DNA of 64,000 nucleotides from positions 296,936 to 360,935 of the forward strand of contig NZ_CM001514.1 in NCBI RefSeq assembly GCF_000263715.2, read 5' to 3'. Position numbers and translations under genes: made by a program. This stretch comes from Pseudomonas synxantha BG33R (GTDB lineage Bacteria; Pseudomonadota; Gammaproteobacteria; Pseudomonadales; Pseudomonadaceae). Position 1 is the first letter of the stretch; every line of letters starts with the position of its first letter. Below are positions 7,440-14,967 of the stretch, in pieces. Below the pieces are notes generated by a model, which worked only from the letters and a program-made list of their open reading frames with translations, had not been told where the DNA came from and made no database searches.

Positions 7440-8222
7440 ATGAAAAAGGTTCTGTTGTTTACCGCCCTGGCGGCTGCCCTGACTGCCGGCTTCGCCCAGG
7501 CCAACGAAAAGCTGGTGGTCGCGGCCACGCCGATTCCGCACGCTGAGATCCTGGAGTTGATCAAGCCGACCCTGGCCAAGGAAGGCGTGGACCTGCAGAT
7601 CAAAGTCTTCACCGATTACGTGCAGCCAAACGTGCAAGTCGCTGAGAAGCGCCTGGACGCCAACTACTTCCAGACCCTGCCGTACCTGGAAAACTTCAAC
7701 AAAGGCAAGGGCACCAACCTGGTCACGGTAGTCGGTGTGCATGTTGAACCCATCGGCGGCTACTCGAAAAAGATCAAGAAAATTGAAGATCTGAAAGACG
7801 GCGCGACCGTGGCCATCCCGAACGAAGGCTCCAACAGTGGACGCGCTCTGTTGCTACTGCAGAAGAGCGGGCTGATCACCCTGAAAGACCCGACCAACGC
7901 GTTGTCTACGCCAAAAGACATCAAGGACAACCCGAAAAACCTCAAATTCAAAGAGCTGGAATCGGCCCTGCTGCCACGTGTGCTGGATCAGGTTGATCTG
8001 GATGTGATCAACACCAACTACGCCCTCGAAGCCGGCCTGAACCCGGCCAAGGACGCGTTGATCATCGAAGATGCCAAATCCCCTTACGTGAACTTCCTGG
8101 TAGCGCGCCCTGACAACAAGGACAGCGACGCTATCCAGAAACTGTCCAAGGCCCTGACCAGCCCGGAAGTCAAAGCTTTCATCGAGAAGAAGTACAACGG
8201 CGCAGTCGTGCCGGCGTTCTGA
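7440..8222 (+). CDS. MetQ/NlpA-family ABC transporter substrate-binding protein
   Basis: A periplasmic binding protein of the NlpA/MetQ family (260 residues), usually binding methionine or related sulfur compounds. It has a cleavable signal peptide ending AGFAQA-NE rather than a lipobox. Family blocks include VDLQIKVFTDYVQPN, LDANYFQTLPYLENFN, VAIPNEGSNSGRALLLLQ and VINTNYALEAGLNP. The start has AAAAGGA upstream; an in-frame extension is not needed. There is no metN or metI beside it, and a strong terminator follows. It may therefore serve the MetNI permease encoded at 22452-24201 or another transporter. Location beside SfnR-like genes suggests induction on sulfur limitation. Confidence 0.9.
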   Translation: MKKVLLFTALAAALTAGFAQANEKLVVAATPIPHAEILELIKPTLAKEGVDLQIKVFTDYVQPNVQVAEKRLDANYFQTLPYLENFNKGKGTNLVTVVGVHVEPIGGYSKKIKKIEDLKDGATVAIPNEGSNSGRALLLLQKSGLITLKDPTNALSTPKDIKDNPKNLKFKELESALLPRVLDQVDLDVINTNYALEAGLNPAKDALIIEDAKSPYVNFLVARPDNKDSDAIQKLSKALTSPEVKAFIEKKYNGAVVPAF

Positions 8223-8250
8223 TGTAACTCAAAACCCCCTTCAAGGTTTC

Positions 8251-8285
8251 AACGCCGACGGCTACTACAGCGTCGGCGTTTTTTT
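8251..8285 (+). terminator. Intrinsic terminator after the MetQ-like gene
   Basis: AACGCCGACG (8251-8260) and CGTCGGCGTT (8271-8280) form a perfect ten-base stem with a ten-base loop, followed by a run of T residues. It is placed 28 bases after the stop codon. Confidence 0.92.
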
Positions 8286-8304
8286 ATCTGAAATACGGTC
8301 AAAA

Positions 8305-8394
8305 CTGTGGGAGCTGGCTTGCCTGCGATAGCGGTGGGTCAGTATCACTGCTGTATCTGACAGACCGCTATCGCACGCAAGCCAGCTCCCACAG
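8305..8394. repeat. REP-type inverted pair
   Basis: CTGTGGGAGCTGGCTTGC at the left is mirrored by GCAAGCCAGCTCCCACAG at the right, with GATAGCGGT/ACCGCTATC inside. This is the P. fluorescens REP doublet layout (GTGGGAGCTGGCTTGC type). It lies between a terminator and the next operon. Confidence 0.85.
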
Positions 8395-8539
8395 AGGTTA
8401 GTTTTTTGGGTGATATCAATATGCTATTTCGGTATTTAAATTTTGCTTTTTATACCTTTAAAGTTCGCACTACCCGACGTTATCCACGCCGGAACGGATT
8501 GCGCTCGCAGCATTACCCATGCGGCGATATGGACTGCAC
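8395..8539. promoter_or_regulatory. AT-rich upstream region of the polar amino-acid ABC operon
   Basis: No gene is seen in this stretch. About 8400-8465 is strongly AT-rich and carries CTTTAAAG near 8456, also seen upstream of tonB. It probably contains the operon promoter, but no confident -35/-10 pair could be picked. Confidence 0.35.
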
Positions 8540-9205
8540 ATGACCTTCGATTTCGCTTTTATCCTCAGCACCTTGCCGGCGTTCCTGCAAGCGGTGGGCG
8601 TAACCCTGCAAGTGGGCCTGATCGCCATCGGCACCTCCTTGCTGGTGGCGCTGATCAATGCAGCCTTGTTGGTGTTTCGCACGCCGTACCTGTCACGGCT
8701 GGTAGCGCTGTATGTGGAGCTGGCGCGGAACACGCCGCTGTTGATCCAACTGTTTTTCGTCTACTTCGCACTGCCGGCCCTGGGTTTGAATATCTCCGGG
8801 TTCTGGGCGGCAATCATCACCATGACCTTTCTCGGCGGCGCCTACCTCACTGAAGTGTTGCGCGCCGGTGTGGAAGCGGTGCCGCTGGCGCAGATCGAGT
8901 CGGGCAAGTCCATTGGCCTGTCCGACTGGCAGTTGCTGCGCCATGTGATTCTGCCCCAGGCCGGCATCCTCAGCCTGCCGGCGCTGTTCGCCAATTTCAT
9001 CTTTCTGCTCAAGGAAACCACGGTGGTTTCCGCAGTGGCGGTGCCGGAGATTCTCTACACCACCAAGAGCTACATCGCCCTCTACTACAAGACCTACGAG
9101 ATGCTCGCCGTGCTGACGCTGATTTGCGTGCTGCTGTTTTTGCCGTTGTCGTTGCTGCTCAGCCGTTTGGAAAGGAGGCTCCAGCATGGCCAGTTCGGGT
9201 CTTGA
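8540..9205 (+). CDS. Polar amino-acid ABC transporter permease (HisM/GltJ type)
   Basis: First gene of a four-gene importer operon. The 221-residue membrane protein shows the HEDxG-type family signature as VELARNTPLLIQLFFVYFALP and the coupling loop EALxSGKSIGLSDWQLLRHVILPQA, characteristic of HisMQ/GltJK permeases that import polar amino acids such as cystine, glutamate or histidine. The ATG at 8540 is preferred because the alternative at 8519 adds a short basic peptide and has no ribosome-binding site; the SD at 8540 is itself weak (GGA). It overlaps the next permease gene by 20 bases, suggesting tightly coupled heterodimer synthesis. Confidence 0.88.
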   Translation: MTFDFAFILSTLPAFLQAVGVTLQVGLIAIGTSLLVALINAALLVFRTPYLSRLVALYVELARNTPLLIQLFFVYFALPALGLNISGFWAAIITMTFLGGAYLTEVLRAGVEAVPLAQIESGKSIGLSDWQLLRHVILPQAGILSLPALFANFIFLLKETTVVSAVAVPEILYTTKSYIALYYKTYEMLAVLTLICVLLFLPLSLLLSRLERRLQHGQFGS

Positions 9206-9845
9206 GTTGCTGTGGGTGTCGTTGCCACAACTGGGCAAAGGCGCTGCGCAAACCCTGTCGATTTCGTTTTTGAGCATCGCTTTCAGTACGGTCGGCGGCG
9301 TGCTGTATGGCGTGCTGCGCACCTTGAATAACAAGGTGATCGACGGCGTGCTGCGCATCTACCTGGAGCTGTTCCGGGCGATTCCGGTGCTGGTGTGGTT
9401 GTACCTGCTGTTTTTCGGCCTGCCGATTTTCTTTGGTGTGAGCCTGCCGAGCTTCTGGTGCGCAGTACTGGTGTTGTCGCTATGGGGCGCCAGCGAAGTC
9501 GGCGAGGTGGTGCGCGGTGCATTGCATTCTCTGCCGCGTGGCCAGCGTGAAGCGGGCTTGTCGATTGGCCTGTCCGACCCGCAGTTGTACGGCTACGTGC
9601 TGCTGCCCCAGGCCCTTAAACGCATGACGCCGCCGACCATCAACGTCTACACGCGCATCATCAAGACCAGTTCCCTTGCGGTGCTGATCGGCGTGGTGGA
9701 TGTGATCAAGGTCGGCCAGCAAATCATCGAGCGTACCTACGAGTCGGTATTGATCTACGGCGCGCTGTTCCTGTTTTTCTTCTTTATCTGCTACCCGTTG
9801 TCGGCCGCCTCCAAGGTGCTGGAACGGCGCTGGGCCCAAGCATGA
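9186..9845 (+). CDS. Polar amino-acid ABC transporter permease, second subunit
   Basis: A 219-residue membrane protein homologous to its neighbour, with YLELFRAIPVLVWLYLLFFGLP and REAGLSIGLSDPQLYGYVLLPQALKRMTPP family blocks. Together the two would form a heterodimeric channel. A strong AAAGGAGG ribosome-binding site lies inside the end of the previous gene, and its own end overlaps the ATPase gene (ATGA), so the operon is translationally coupled throughout. Substrate cannot be decided from the permease; the sulfur-rich setting makes cystine or a sulfur amino acid reasonable. Confidence 0.9.
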   Translation: MASSGLELLWVSLPQLGKGAAQTLSISFLSIAFSTVGGVLYGVLRTLNNKVIDGVLRIYLELFRAIPVLVWLYLLFFGLPIFFGVSLPSFWCAVLVLSLWGASEVGEVVRGALHSLPRGQREAGLSIGLSDPQLYGYVLLPQALKRMTPPTINVYTRIIKTSSLAVLIGVVDVIKVGQQIIERTYESVLIYGALFLFFFFICYPLSAASKVLERRWAQA

Positions 9846-10618
9846 GTGCATTGATCGAGTTCCAGGGTTTCAACAAATTCTTTGGCCAGGCGCAGGTGCT
9901 CAAGGGTATCGACCTGAGCGTGCAAAGCGGCGAAGTGGTGGTGATCCTCGGCCCCAGCGGCTGTGGCAAAAGCACCTTGCTGCGCTGCCTCAATGGGCTG
10001 GAAGTCGCGCACAGCGGCAGCCTGCGGTTTGCAGGCGTTGAGCTGCTGGATAAAAACACCGACTGGCGCCAGGTGCGCCAGGACATCGGCATGGTGTTCC
10101 AGAGCTACCACCTGTTCCCGCACATGAGCGTGCTCGACAACATCCTGCTCGGCCCGCTGAAAGTGCAAAAACGTGACCCCCGCGAGGCCCGTGAGCAGGC
10201 GCAAAAACTGCTGGAGCGCGTGGGCCTGGCCGACAAGCGCGACGCGTTCCCGCGCCAGCTCTCCGGCGGCCAGCAGCAACGCATCGCCATCGTGCGTTCG
10301 TTGTGCATGAACCCCCAGGTCATGCTCTTTGATGAGGTCACGGCGGCCCTTGACCCGGAGATGGTCAAGGAAGTGCTGGAAGTGATCCAGGGCCTGGCCC
10401 GCGATGGCATGACCCTGCTGATCGTCACCCACGAGATGGCCTTCGCCCGCGCCGTCGCTGACCGCGTGGTGTTCATGGAGGCCGGTCGCATCCTCGAACA
10501 CAACACCCCCGAGGCATTCTTTACGAACCCGCAGACCGCACGCGCGCAGCAGTTCCTGGAGAAGTTCTCCTTCGTTTCAACACTGCCCAAAAAGATCAAG
10601 GAACTGGAGCTGATATGA
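9842..10618 (+). CDS. Amino-acid ABC transporter ATP-binding protein (GlnQ/HisP type)
   Basis: A 258-residue ABC ATPase of the polar amino-acid class. Motifs are complete: Walker A GPSGCGKST, Q-loop MVFQSYHLFPH, signature LSGGQQQR, Walker B VMLFDEVTAALD (with Val-Thr in place of the common Pro-Thr after Glu) and H-loop IVTHE. It overlaps the upstream permease and the downstream binding-protein gene by four bases each (ATGA). It energises import by the permease pair encoded before it. Confidence 0.93.
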   Translation: MSALIEFQGFNKFFGQAQVLKGIDLSVQSGEVVVILGPSGCGKSTLLRCLNGLEVAHSGSLRFAGVELLDKNTDWRQVRQDIGMVFQSYHLFPHMSVLDNILLGPLKVQKRDPREAREQAQKLLERVGLADKRDAFPRQLSGGQQQRIAIVRSLCMNPQVMLFDEVTAALDPEMVKEVLEVIQGLARDGMTLLIVTHEMAFARAVADRVVFMEAGRILEHNTPEAFFTNPQTARAQQFLEKFSFVSTLPKKIKELELI

Positions 10619-11463
10619 AAAAACTACTGCTGCCACTGTTTGCCGTCGCCTTGCTGGCCGGTTGCGATAAAAAGGCCGAAGAGCCTGTAAAACCCGCGGC
10701 TGTCAGCTACATCGACAAAATAAAAGCGCGGGACAAGCTGATCGTTGGCGTCTTCACCGACAAGCCACCGTTTGGCTTTGTCGACGAGGCTGGCCGCTAC
10801 GTCGGCTTCGATACCGACATTGGCCGTCAATTCGCCAAGGACCTGCTGGGCGACGAAAACAAGGTGGAGTTTGTCGCCGTTGAGCCCGCCAGCCGCATTC
10901 CGTTCCTGCAAAGCGACAAGGTCGACCTGATCCTCGCCAACATGACGGTGACGCCTGAGCGCAAGGAAGCGGTGGACTTCACCAACCCCAACCTGAAAGT
11001 CGCGGTGCAGGCCCTTGTACCGAATGACAGCACGGTAAAAAGCCTGGATGACCTGGCCACTCGCACCACCATTGTCACCACCGGCACCACCGCCGACATC
11101 TGGCTGACCAAAAACCACCCTGACTGGAAGCTGCTCAAGTTCGAGAAAAACTCCGAGTCGCTGCAAGCGCTGTCGGCCGGGCGTGGCGATGCTTATGCCC
11201 AGGACAACCTGGTGCTGTTCAGCTGGGCCAAGCAGAACCCGGGCTACCGTGTGCTGGCAGAAAAGCTGGGTGATGAAGCACCGATTGCCCCGGCGGTGAA
11301 GAAGGGCAATACCGAACTGCGTGGCTGGGTGAATGCCGAGCTGGCAAAGCTGGGCGAGGAGAAGTTCCTGCTCAAGCTCTATGACCAATATGTGCGCAAA
11401 GAACTGAGCGATGACACCAAGCCTGAAAGTGTGATTGTTGAAGGCGGGAAGTGGCAGGGCTGA
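10615..11463 (+). CDS. Amino-acid ABC transporter substrate-binding lipoprotein
   Basis: A 282-residue class 3 (SBP_bac_3) binding protein with a lipoprotein signal: MKKLLLPLFAVALLAGC places the lipid-modified cysteine at residue 17. Family blocks include LIVGVFTDKPPFGFVDEAGRYVGFD, VDLILANMTVTPERKEAVDFTNP and the second-lobe block TIVTTGTTADIW. Ligand is probably a polar amino acid; the particular one is unknown. It is last in the operon, unusual since the binding protein is often first. A palindromic hairpin follows about 25 bases after the stop. Confidence 0.9.
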   Translation: MKKLLLPLFAVALLAGCDKKAEEPVKPAAVSYIDKIKARDKLIVGVFTDKPPFGFVDEAGRYVGFDTDIGRQFAKDLLGDENKVEFVAVEPASRIPFLQSDKVDLILANMTVTPERKEAVDFTNPNLKVAVQALVPNDSTVKSLDDLATRTTIVTTGTTADIWLTKNHPDWKLLKFEKNSESLQALSAGRGDAYAQDNLVLFSWAKQNPGYRVLAEKLGDEAPIAPAVKKGNTELRGWVNAELAKLGEEKFLLKLYDQYVRKELSDDTKPESVIVEGGKWQG

Positions 11464-11487
11464 AACCTGACTTTTTGTGTTGGCTGC

Positions 11488-11525
11488 ACCGGCCTCATCG
11501 GGGGCTTGCTCCCGATGAGGCCGGT
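11488..11525. repeat. REP-like single palindromic hairpin
   Basis: ACCGGCCTCATCGGG (11488-11502) is exactly complementary to CCCGATGAGGCCGGT (11511-11525) around GGCTTGCT. The loop matches the core of the window's other REP units. It sits between two convergent genes and may help end transcription from both sides, but has no T run. Confidence 0.75.
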
Positions 11526-11536
11526 ACAGTCACCAC

Positions 11537-12703
11537 CTACTCCGGCCAATGCCAGGCCGGCCCATCCAGAATCCCTTGCCCCACGATCCGCGTTTCCCCC
11601 AACACCTTCTCCAGCACAATCGAATTGCACCCCTCATCCTGCTGCAACGCCGCAATCAAGCGGCTGGCATGGGACACCACCCACACCTGACATTGCTTCG
11701 ACGCCTGGATAATCAAGCGCGCCAATGCCGGCAACAGGTCCGGGTGCAGGCTGGTCTCAGGTTCGTTCAGCACCATCATGGTTGGCGGCCGTGGCGTCAG
11801 CAGTGCGGCGATCAACAACAAGTAGCGCAAGGTCCCGTCCGACAGCTCCGCCGCCGACAACGGCCGCAGCAAGCCTTCCTGATAGAACTCAATGGCAAAG
11901 CGTCCGCCTTGCAACGGTTCAATGTTCAGGCGCGCACCCGGGAATGCATCGCTGACTGCACGTTGCAACGCCTCGGGGTCGCCGATCTCGCGGATGGTCT
12001 GCAACGCGGCCGCCAGATCGCGGCCATCGTGATGCAACACCGGCGTACGCGTGCCCAACTGGGGCTGGCGCACTGGCGCGTCCACGTCGCTGCGAAAGTG
12101 ATCATAAAAGCGCCAGCCACGAATGCTTTCACGCAACAGCAGCACTTCCGGCGAGCCGCGCAGGCTGCCGACCTGATCGAACAGGCTGTGGTAGTTGGGT
12201 GTGTGCTGCGCCAGTACATCCCAGGCACGGCCTTCGCGGGCACGCACCATGGCACCTGAGCGCTGCACCAACAGGCTGGCCGGGCGGTAGATGTGGCCGG
12301 CCCAGATGCATTCCTTCTTCACTTCGGGGTCGAGGCTGAAGAACGACGAGGTTTTTTCCGGCAATCCCAGAGAGATTGCGTAGCTGAAATCTTCGGCGGC
12401 AAACCCCAGGCGCAGGCGTTTGACGCCTTGGCGCACATTGGATTCGATCGGTACTTCACCAGTGCGCATACGCCGGCTGATGGTTTCCGGCCCGGCCCAG
12501 AAGCTCGAGTCCAGCCCGCCTTCACGGGCCAGGGCATTGATCACTCCGCCCTGGGCGGTTTCTGCCAGCAGGCGCAGGGCCCGGTACAAGTTGGACTTGC
12601 CGCTGCCATTGGGCCCGGTGATCAGGTTCAAGCGGTCCAGCGGCACTACCAATTTATTGATCGAGCGGTAATTGGCCACCGCGAGGGTTTTGAGCATATG
12701 CAT
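11537..12703 (-). CDS. AAA-family ATPase (RecF/SMC-like, OLD-type nucleotide-binding)
   Basis: A 388-residue ATPase of the AAA_21 type. The N-terminus reads TLAVANYRSINKLVVPLDRLNLITGPNGSGKSN, a RecF-like Walker A. The C-terminal half carries the ABC-type signature ELSDGTLRYLLLIAAL, Walker B MMVLNEPETSLHPDLLPALA and the H-loop WVVSHASRL. The central region is the variable insert of such proteins. Role is unknown: relatives act in DNA repair or in phage defence, but no TOPRIM domain or partner nuclease is visible here. The start may be at 12703 or the next Met at 12697; neither has a strong ribosome-binding site. It stands alone, convergent with the ABC operon. Confidence 0.8.
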   Translation of the reverse strand: MHMLKTLAVANYRSINKLVVPLDRLNLITGPNGSGKSNLYRALRLLAETAQGGVINALAREGGLDSSFWAGPETISRRMRTGEVPIESNVRQGVKRLRLGFAAEDFSYAISLGLPEKTSSFFSLDPEVKKECIWAGHIYRPASLLVQRSGAMVRAREGRAWDVLAQHTPNYHSLFDQVGSLRGSPEVLLLRESIRGWRFYDHFRSDVDAPVRQPQLGTRTPVLHHDGRDLAAALQTIREIGDPEALQRAVSDAFPGARLNIEPLQGGRFAIEFYQEGLLRPLSAAELSDGTLRYLLLIAALLTPRPPTMMVLNEPETSLHPDLLPALARLIIQASKQCQVWVVSHASRLIAALQQDEGCNSIVLEKVLGETRIVGQGILDGPAWHWPE

Positions 12704-12817
12704 TTAATCGGCTGGGGAACCATTGGAGTATGGGATCCTCCATGCAGATAAGGAACCCTGATCTAAGCTCACAGTCGCATACACACTTGTACCTTGCGTC
12801 ACGCAAAAGGAGCCTGC

Positions 12818-13900
12818 ATGGGCGGTCGCACTTCGACATTTATTTTCAGCCTTGGCCTCCTGGCGCTGCTGAGCGGCTGTGGCCAAGACAAAGCCGAGCC
12901 CAAGCAGCATTCACGGGTATTTGTGCAAACCGTGCAGCCGGCGGATTTTGCCGCGGCGGTCACGCTGACGGGCGATATCCAGGCGCGGGTGCAGACCGAT
13001 TTGTCCTTTCGCGTGGGTGGCAAGATCATTCAGCGCATGGTGGACGTGGGCGACCGAGTAACGGCCAAGCAAGTACTGGCCAAGCTTGACCCCAAGGACC
13101 TGCAAACCAACGTCGATTCCGCCCAGGCCCAGGTTGTGGCCGAACAGGCGCGGGTCAAGCAGACCGCCGCCGCCTTCGTGCGCCAGGAAAAACTCTTGCC
13201 CAAGGGCTACACCAGTCGCAGCGAATACGACGCTGCTCAGGCCGCATTGCGCAGCAGCCAAAGTGCCCTGGCCGCCGCGCAGGCGCAATTGGCCAACGCC
13301 CGTGAGCAACTTGGCTACACGGCGCTGGTCGCCGATGCACCGGGGATCATCACGGCGCGCCAGGCCGAAGTCGGCCAAGTGGTTCAAGCCACCGTACCGA
13401 TCTTCAGCCTGGCCCGTGATGGCGAACGTGACGCGGTGTTCAATGTGTATGAATCCCTGCTGGTGGAGCCGCCGCCGGATGCGCCGATTACCGTCAGCCT
13501 GCTGGAAAACCCGAGCATCAAAGCCGTGGGCAAGGTGCGTGAAGTGACCCCGGCAGTGGCGGCCAATACCGGCACCATACAAGTGAAGATCGCCCTGCAA
13601 AACCTGCCCAAAGGCATGGAGCTGGGCTCGGTGGTGAGCGCCACCGCCAACGGCCCGGCCAAGGCCAGCATCGAATTACCCTGGGCGGCCTTGACCAAAG
13701 ACCTCAGCGAGCCCGCCGTATGGCTGGTGGATGCCGACGGCAAGGCGCAGTTGCACAAGGTCAAGGTGGCCCGTTACCTCACCGGCAAGGTGATTATTGG
13801 CGAGGGCCTTAAAGGCGGCGAAAAAGTCGTAGTGGCCGGTGGGCAATTGCTGCACCCCGGCATGGTGGTCGAGATCGCCCGGCAAGGAGCCCAGCCATGA
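12818..13900 (+). CDS. triA: RND efflux periplasmic adaptor lipoprotein, first of two (TriA-like)
   Basis: A 360-residue membrane-fusion protein that links an inner-membrane RND pump to an outer-membrane channel. It has a lipoprotein signal ending LALLSGC (C21), then lipoyl and hairpin segments (VGGKIIQRMVDVGDRVTAKQVLAKLDPKDLQ, followed by the Ala/Gln-rich helical hairpin of about residues 90-155) and beta-barrel and membrane-proximal domains. The ATG at 12818 has AAAAGGAG upstream. It overlaps the next adaptor gene (ATGA). Two consecutive adaptor genes before one RND gene is the arrangement of P. aeruginosa TriABC, which with OpmH expels triclosan. The name is by analogy; substrate here is unproven. 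Confidence 0.8.
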   Translation: MGGRTSTFIFSLGLLALLSGCGQDKAEPKQHSRVFVQTVQPADFAAAVTLTGDIQARVQTDLSFRVGGKIIQRMVDVGDRVTAKQVLAKLDPKDLQTNVDSAQAQVVAEQARVKQTAAAFVRQEKLLPKGYTSRSEYDAAQAALRSSQSALAAAQAQLANAREQLGYTALVADAPGIITARQAEVGQVVQATVPIFSLARDGERDAVFNVYESLLVEPPPDAPITVSLLENPSIKAVGKVREVTPAVAANTGTIQVKIALQNLPKGMELGSVVSATANGPAKASIELPWAALTKDLSEPAVWLVDADGKAQLHKVKVARYLTGKVIIGEGLKGGEKVVVAGGQLLHPGMVVEIARQGAQP

Positions 13901-14967
13901 AGCAACTGACGGTTATCGTCGCCGCCAGCCTGTTGCTGATGGCTTGCTCCAAGGAAGAGGCGCCGCCTGAGCCTGTGCGCCCGGTGTTGTCCATGCAAGT
14001 GAAGGCTGAAGATCAGGAAAACCTCGGCCGCTTCGCCGGCACTATCCAGGCCCGCTATGAAAGCAACCTGGGTTTCCGGGTGCCGGGCCGCATCGCCCGT
14101 CGCGCCGTCGACGTGGGCGCCGAGGTGGAGAAGGGCGCCTTGCTTGCCGTGCTCGACCCCACCGACCAGCAGAACCAACTGCGTGCCGCCCAGGGCGACC
14201 TCGCCCGCGTGCAGGCACAGTTCATCAATGCCCAGGCCAATGCCCGTCGCCAGCAGGAGCTGTTCAACCGGGGCGTCGGCGCCCAGGCTCAGTTGGATGT
14301 GGCGCAGACTGACCTGAAAACCACCCAGGCCACCCTTGATCAGGCCCGCGCCTCGGTCAATCAGGCCAAGGACCAACTCAATTACGCCGAACTGCACACC
14401 GACCACGCCGGTATCGTCACCGCCTGGAATGCCGAGGCTGGCCAGGTAGTCAGCGCGGGGCAGCAGGTGGTGACCCTGGCTCGCCCGGACATCAAGGAGG
14501 CAGTGATCGACCTGCCTGCCGGCCTGGCCGAGCGCCTGCCGACGGATGTGGTGTTTCTGGTCGCCGGGCAACTGGACCCCAGCGTGCATACCACCGCCGT
14601 CGTGCGCGAGATCGAACCCCAGGCCCAAAGCGCCACGCGCACCCGCCGCGCACGCCTGAGCCTGACCGACACCCCCGCTGCGTTCCGCCTGGGCACCGCC
14701 ATCAGCGTGACCTTGAGCAGCGCCATTACGCCGCGTATCGAATTGCCCTTGAGCGCCTTGCAGGAAGTCGACGGCAAGACGCGCATCTGGCTGCTTGATA
14801 CCCAGAGCCAGACTGTGCAGCCACGCGACGTCAGTGTGGTCAGCCGGGATGCTGACAGCGCCTTGGTCAATGGCGGCATCAAAGCCGGTGAACGCATCGT
14901 CACCGCCGGCGTGAACAGCCTGAAACCCGGGCAAAAAGTCAAAATCGACGAGGACAGCCCACGATGA
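13897..14967 (+). CDS. triB: RND efflux periplasmic adaptor lipoprotein, second of two (TriB-like)
   Basis: A 356-residue adaptor with lipobox LLLMAC (C17), paralogous to the upstream gene: LGFRVPGRIARRAVDVGAEVEKGALLAVLDPTDQQ, a coiled-coil hairpin rich in Gln/Ala, and LPLSALQEVDGKTRIWLLD in the distal domain. In the TriABC system both adaptors are needed for function, forming mixed assemblies. It overlaps its neighbours by four bases on each side, so the three proteins are made in concert. Assignment as a MFP is secure; the tri name is an inference from gene order. Confidence 0.82.
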   Translation: MKQLTVIVAASLLLMACSKEEAPPEPVRPVLSMQVKAEDQENLGRFAGTIQARYESNLGFRVPGRIARRAVDVGAEVEKGALLAVLDPTDQQNQLRAAQGDLARVQAQFINAQANARRQQELFNRGVGAQAQLDVAQTDLKTTQATLDQARASVNQAKDQLNYAELHTDHAGIVTAWNAEAGQVVSAGQQVVTLARPDIKEAVIDLPAGLAERLPTDVVFLVAGQLDPSVHTTAVVREIEPQAQSATRTRRARLSLTDTPAAFRLGTAISVTLSSAITPRIELPLSALQEVDGKTRIWLLDTQSQTVQPRDVSVVSRDADSALVNGGIKAGERIVTAGVNSLKPGQKVKIDEDSPR

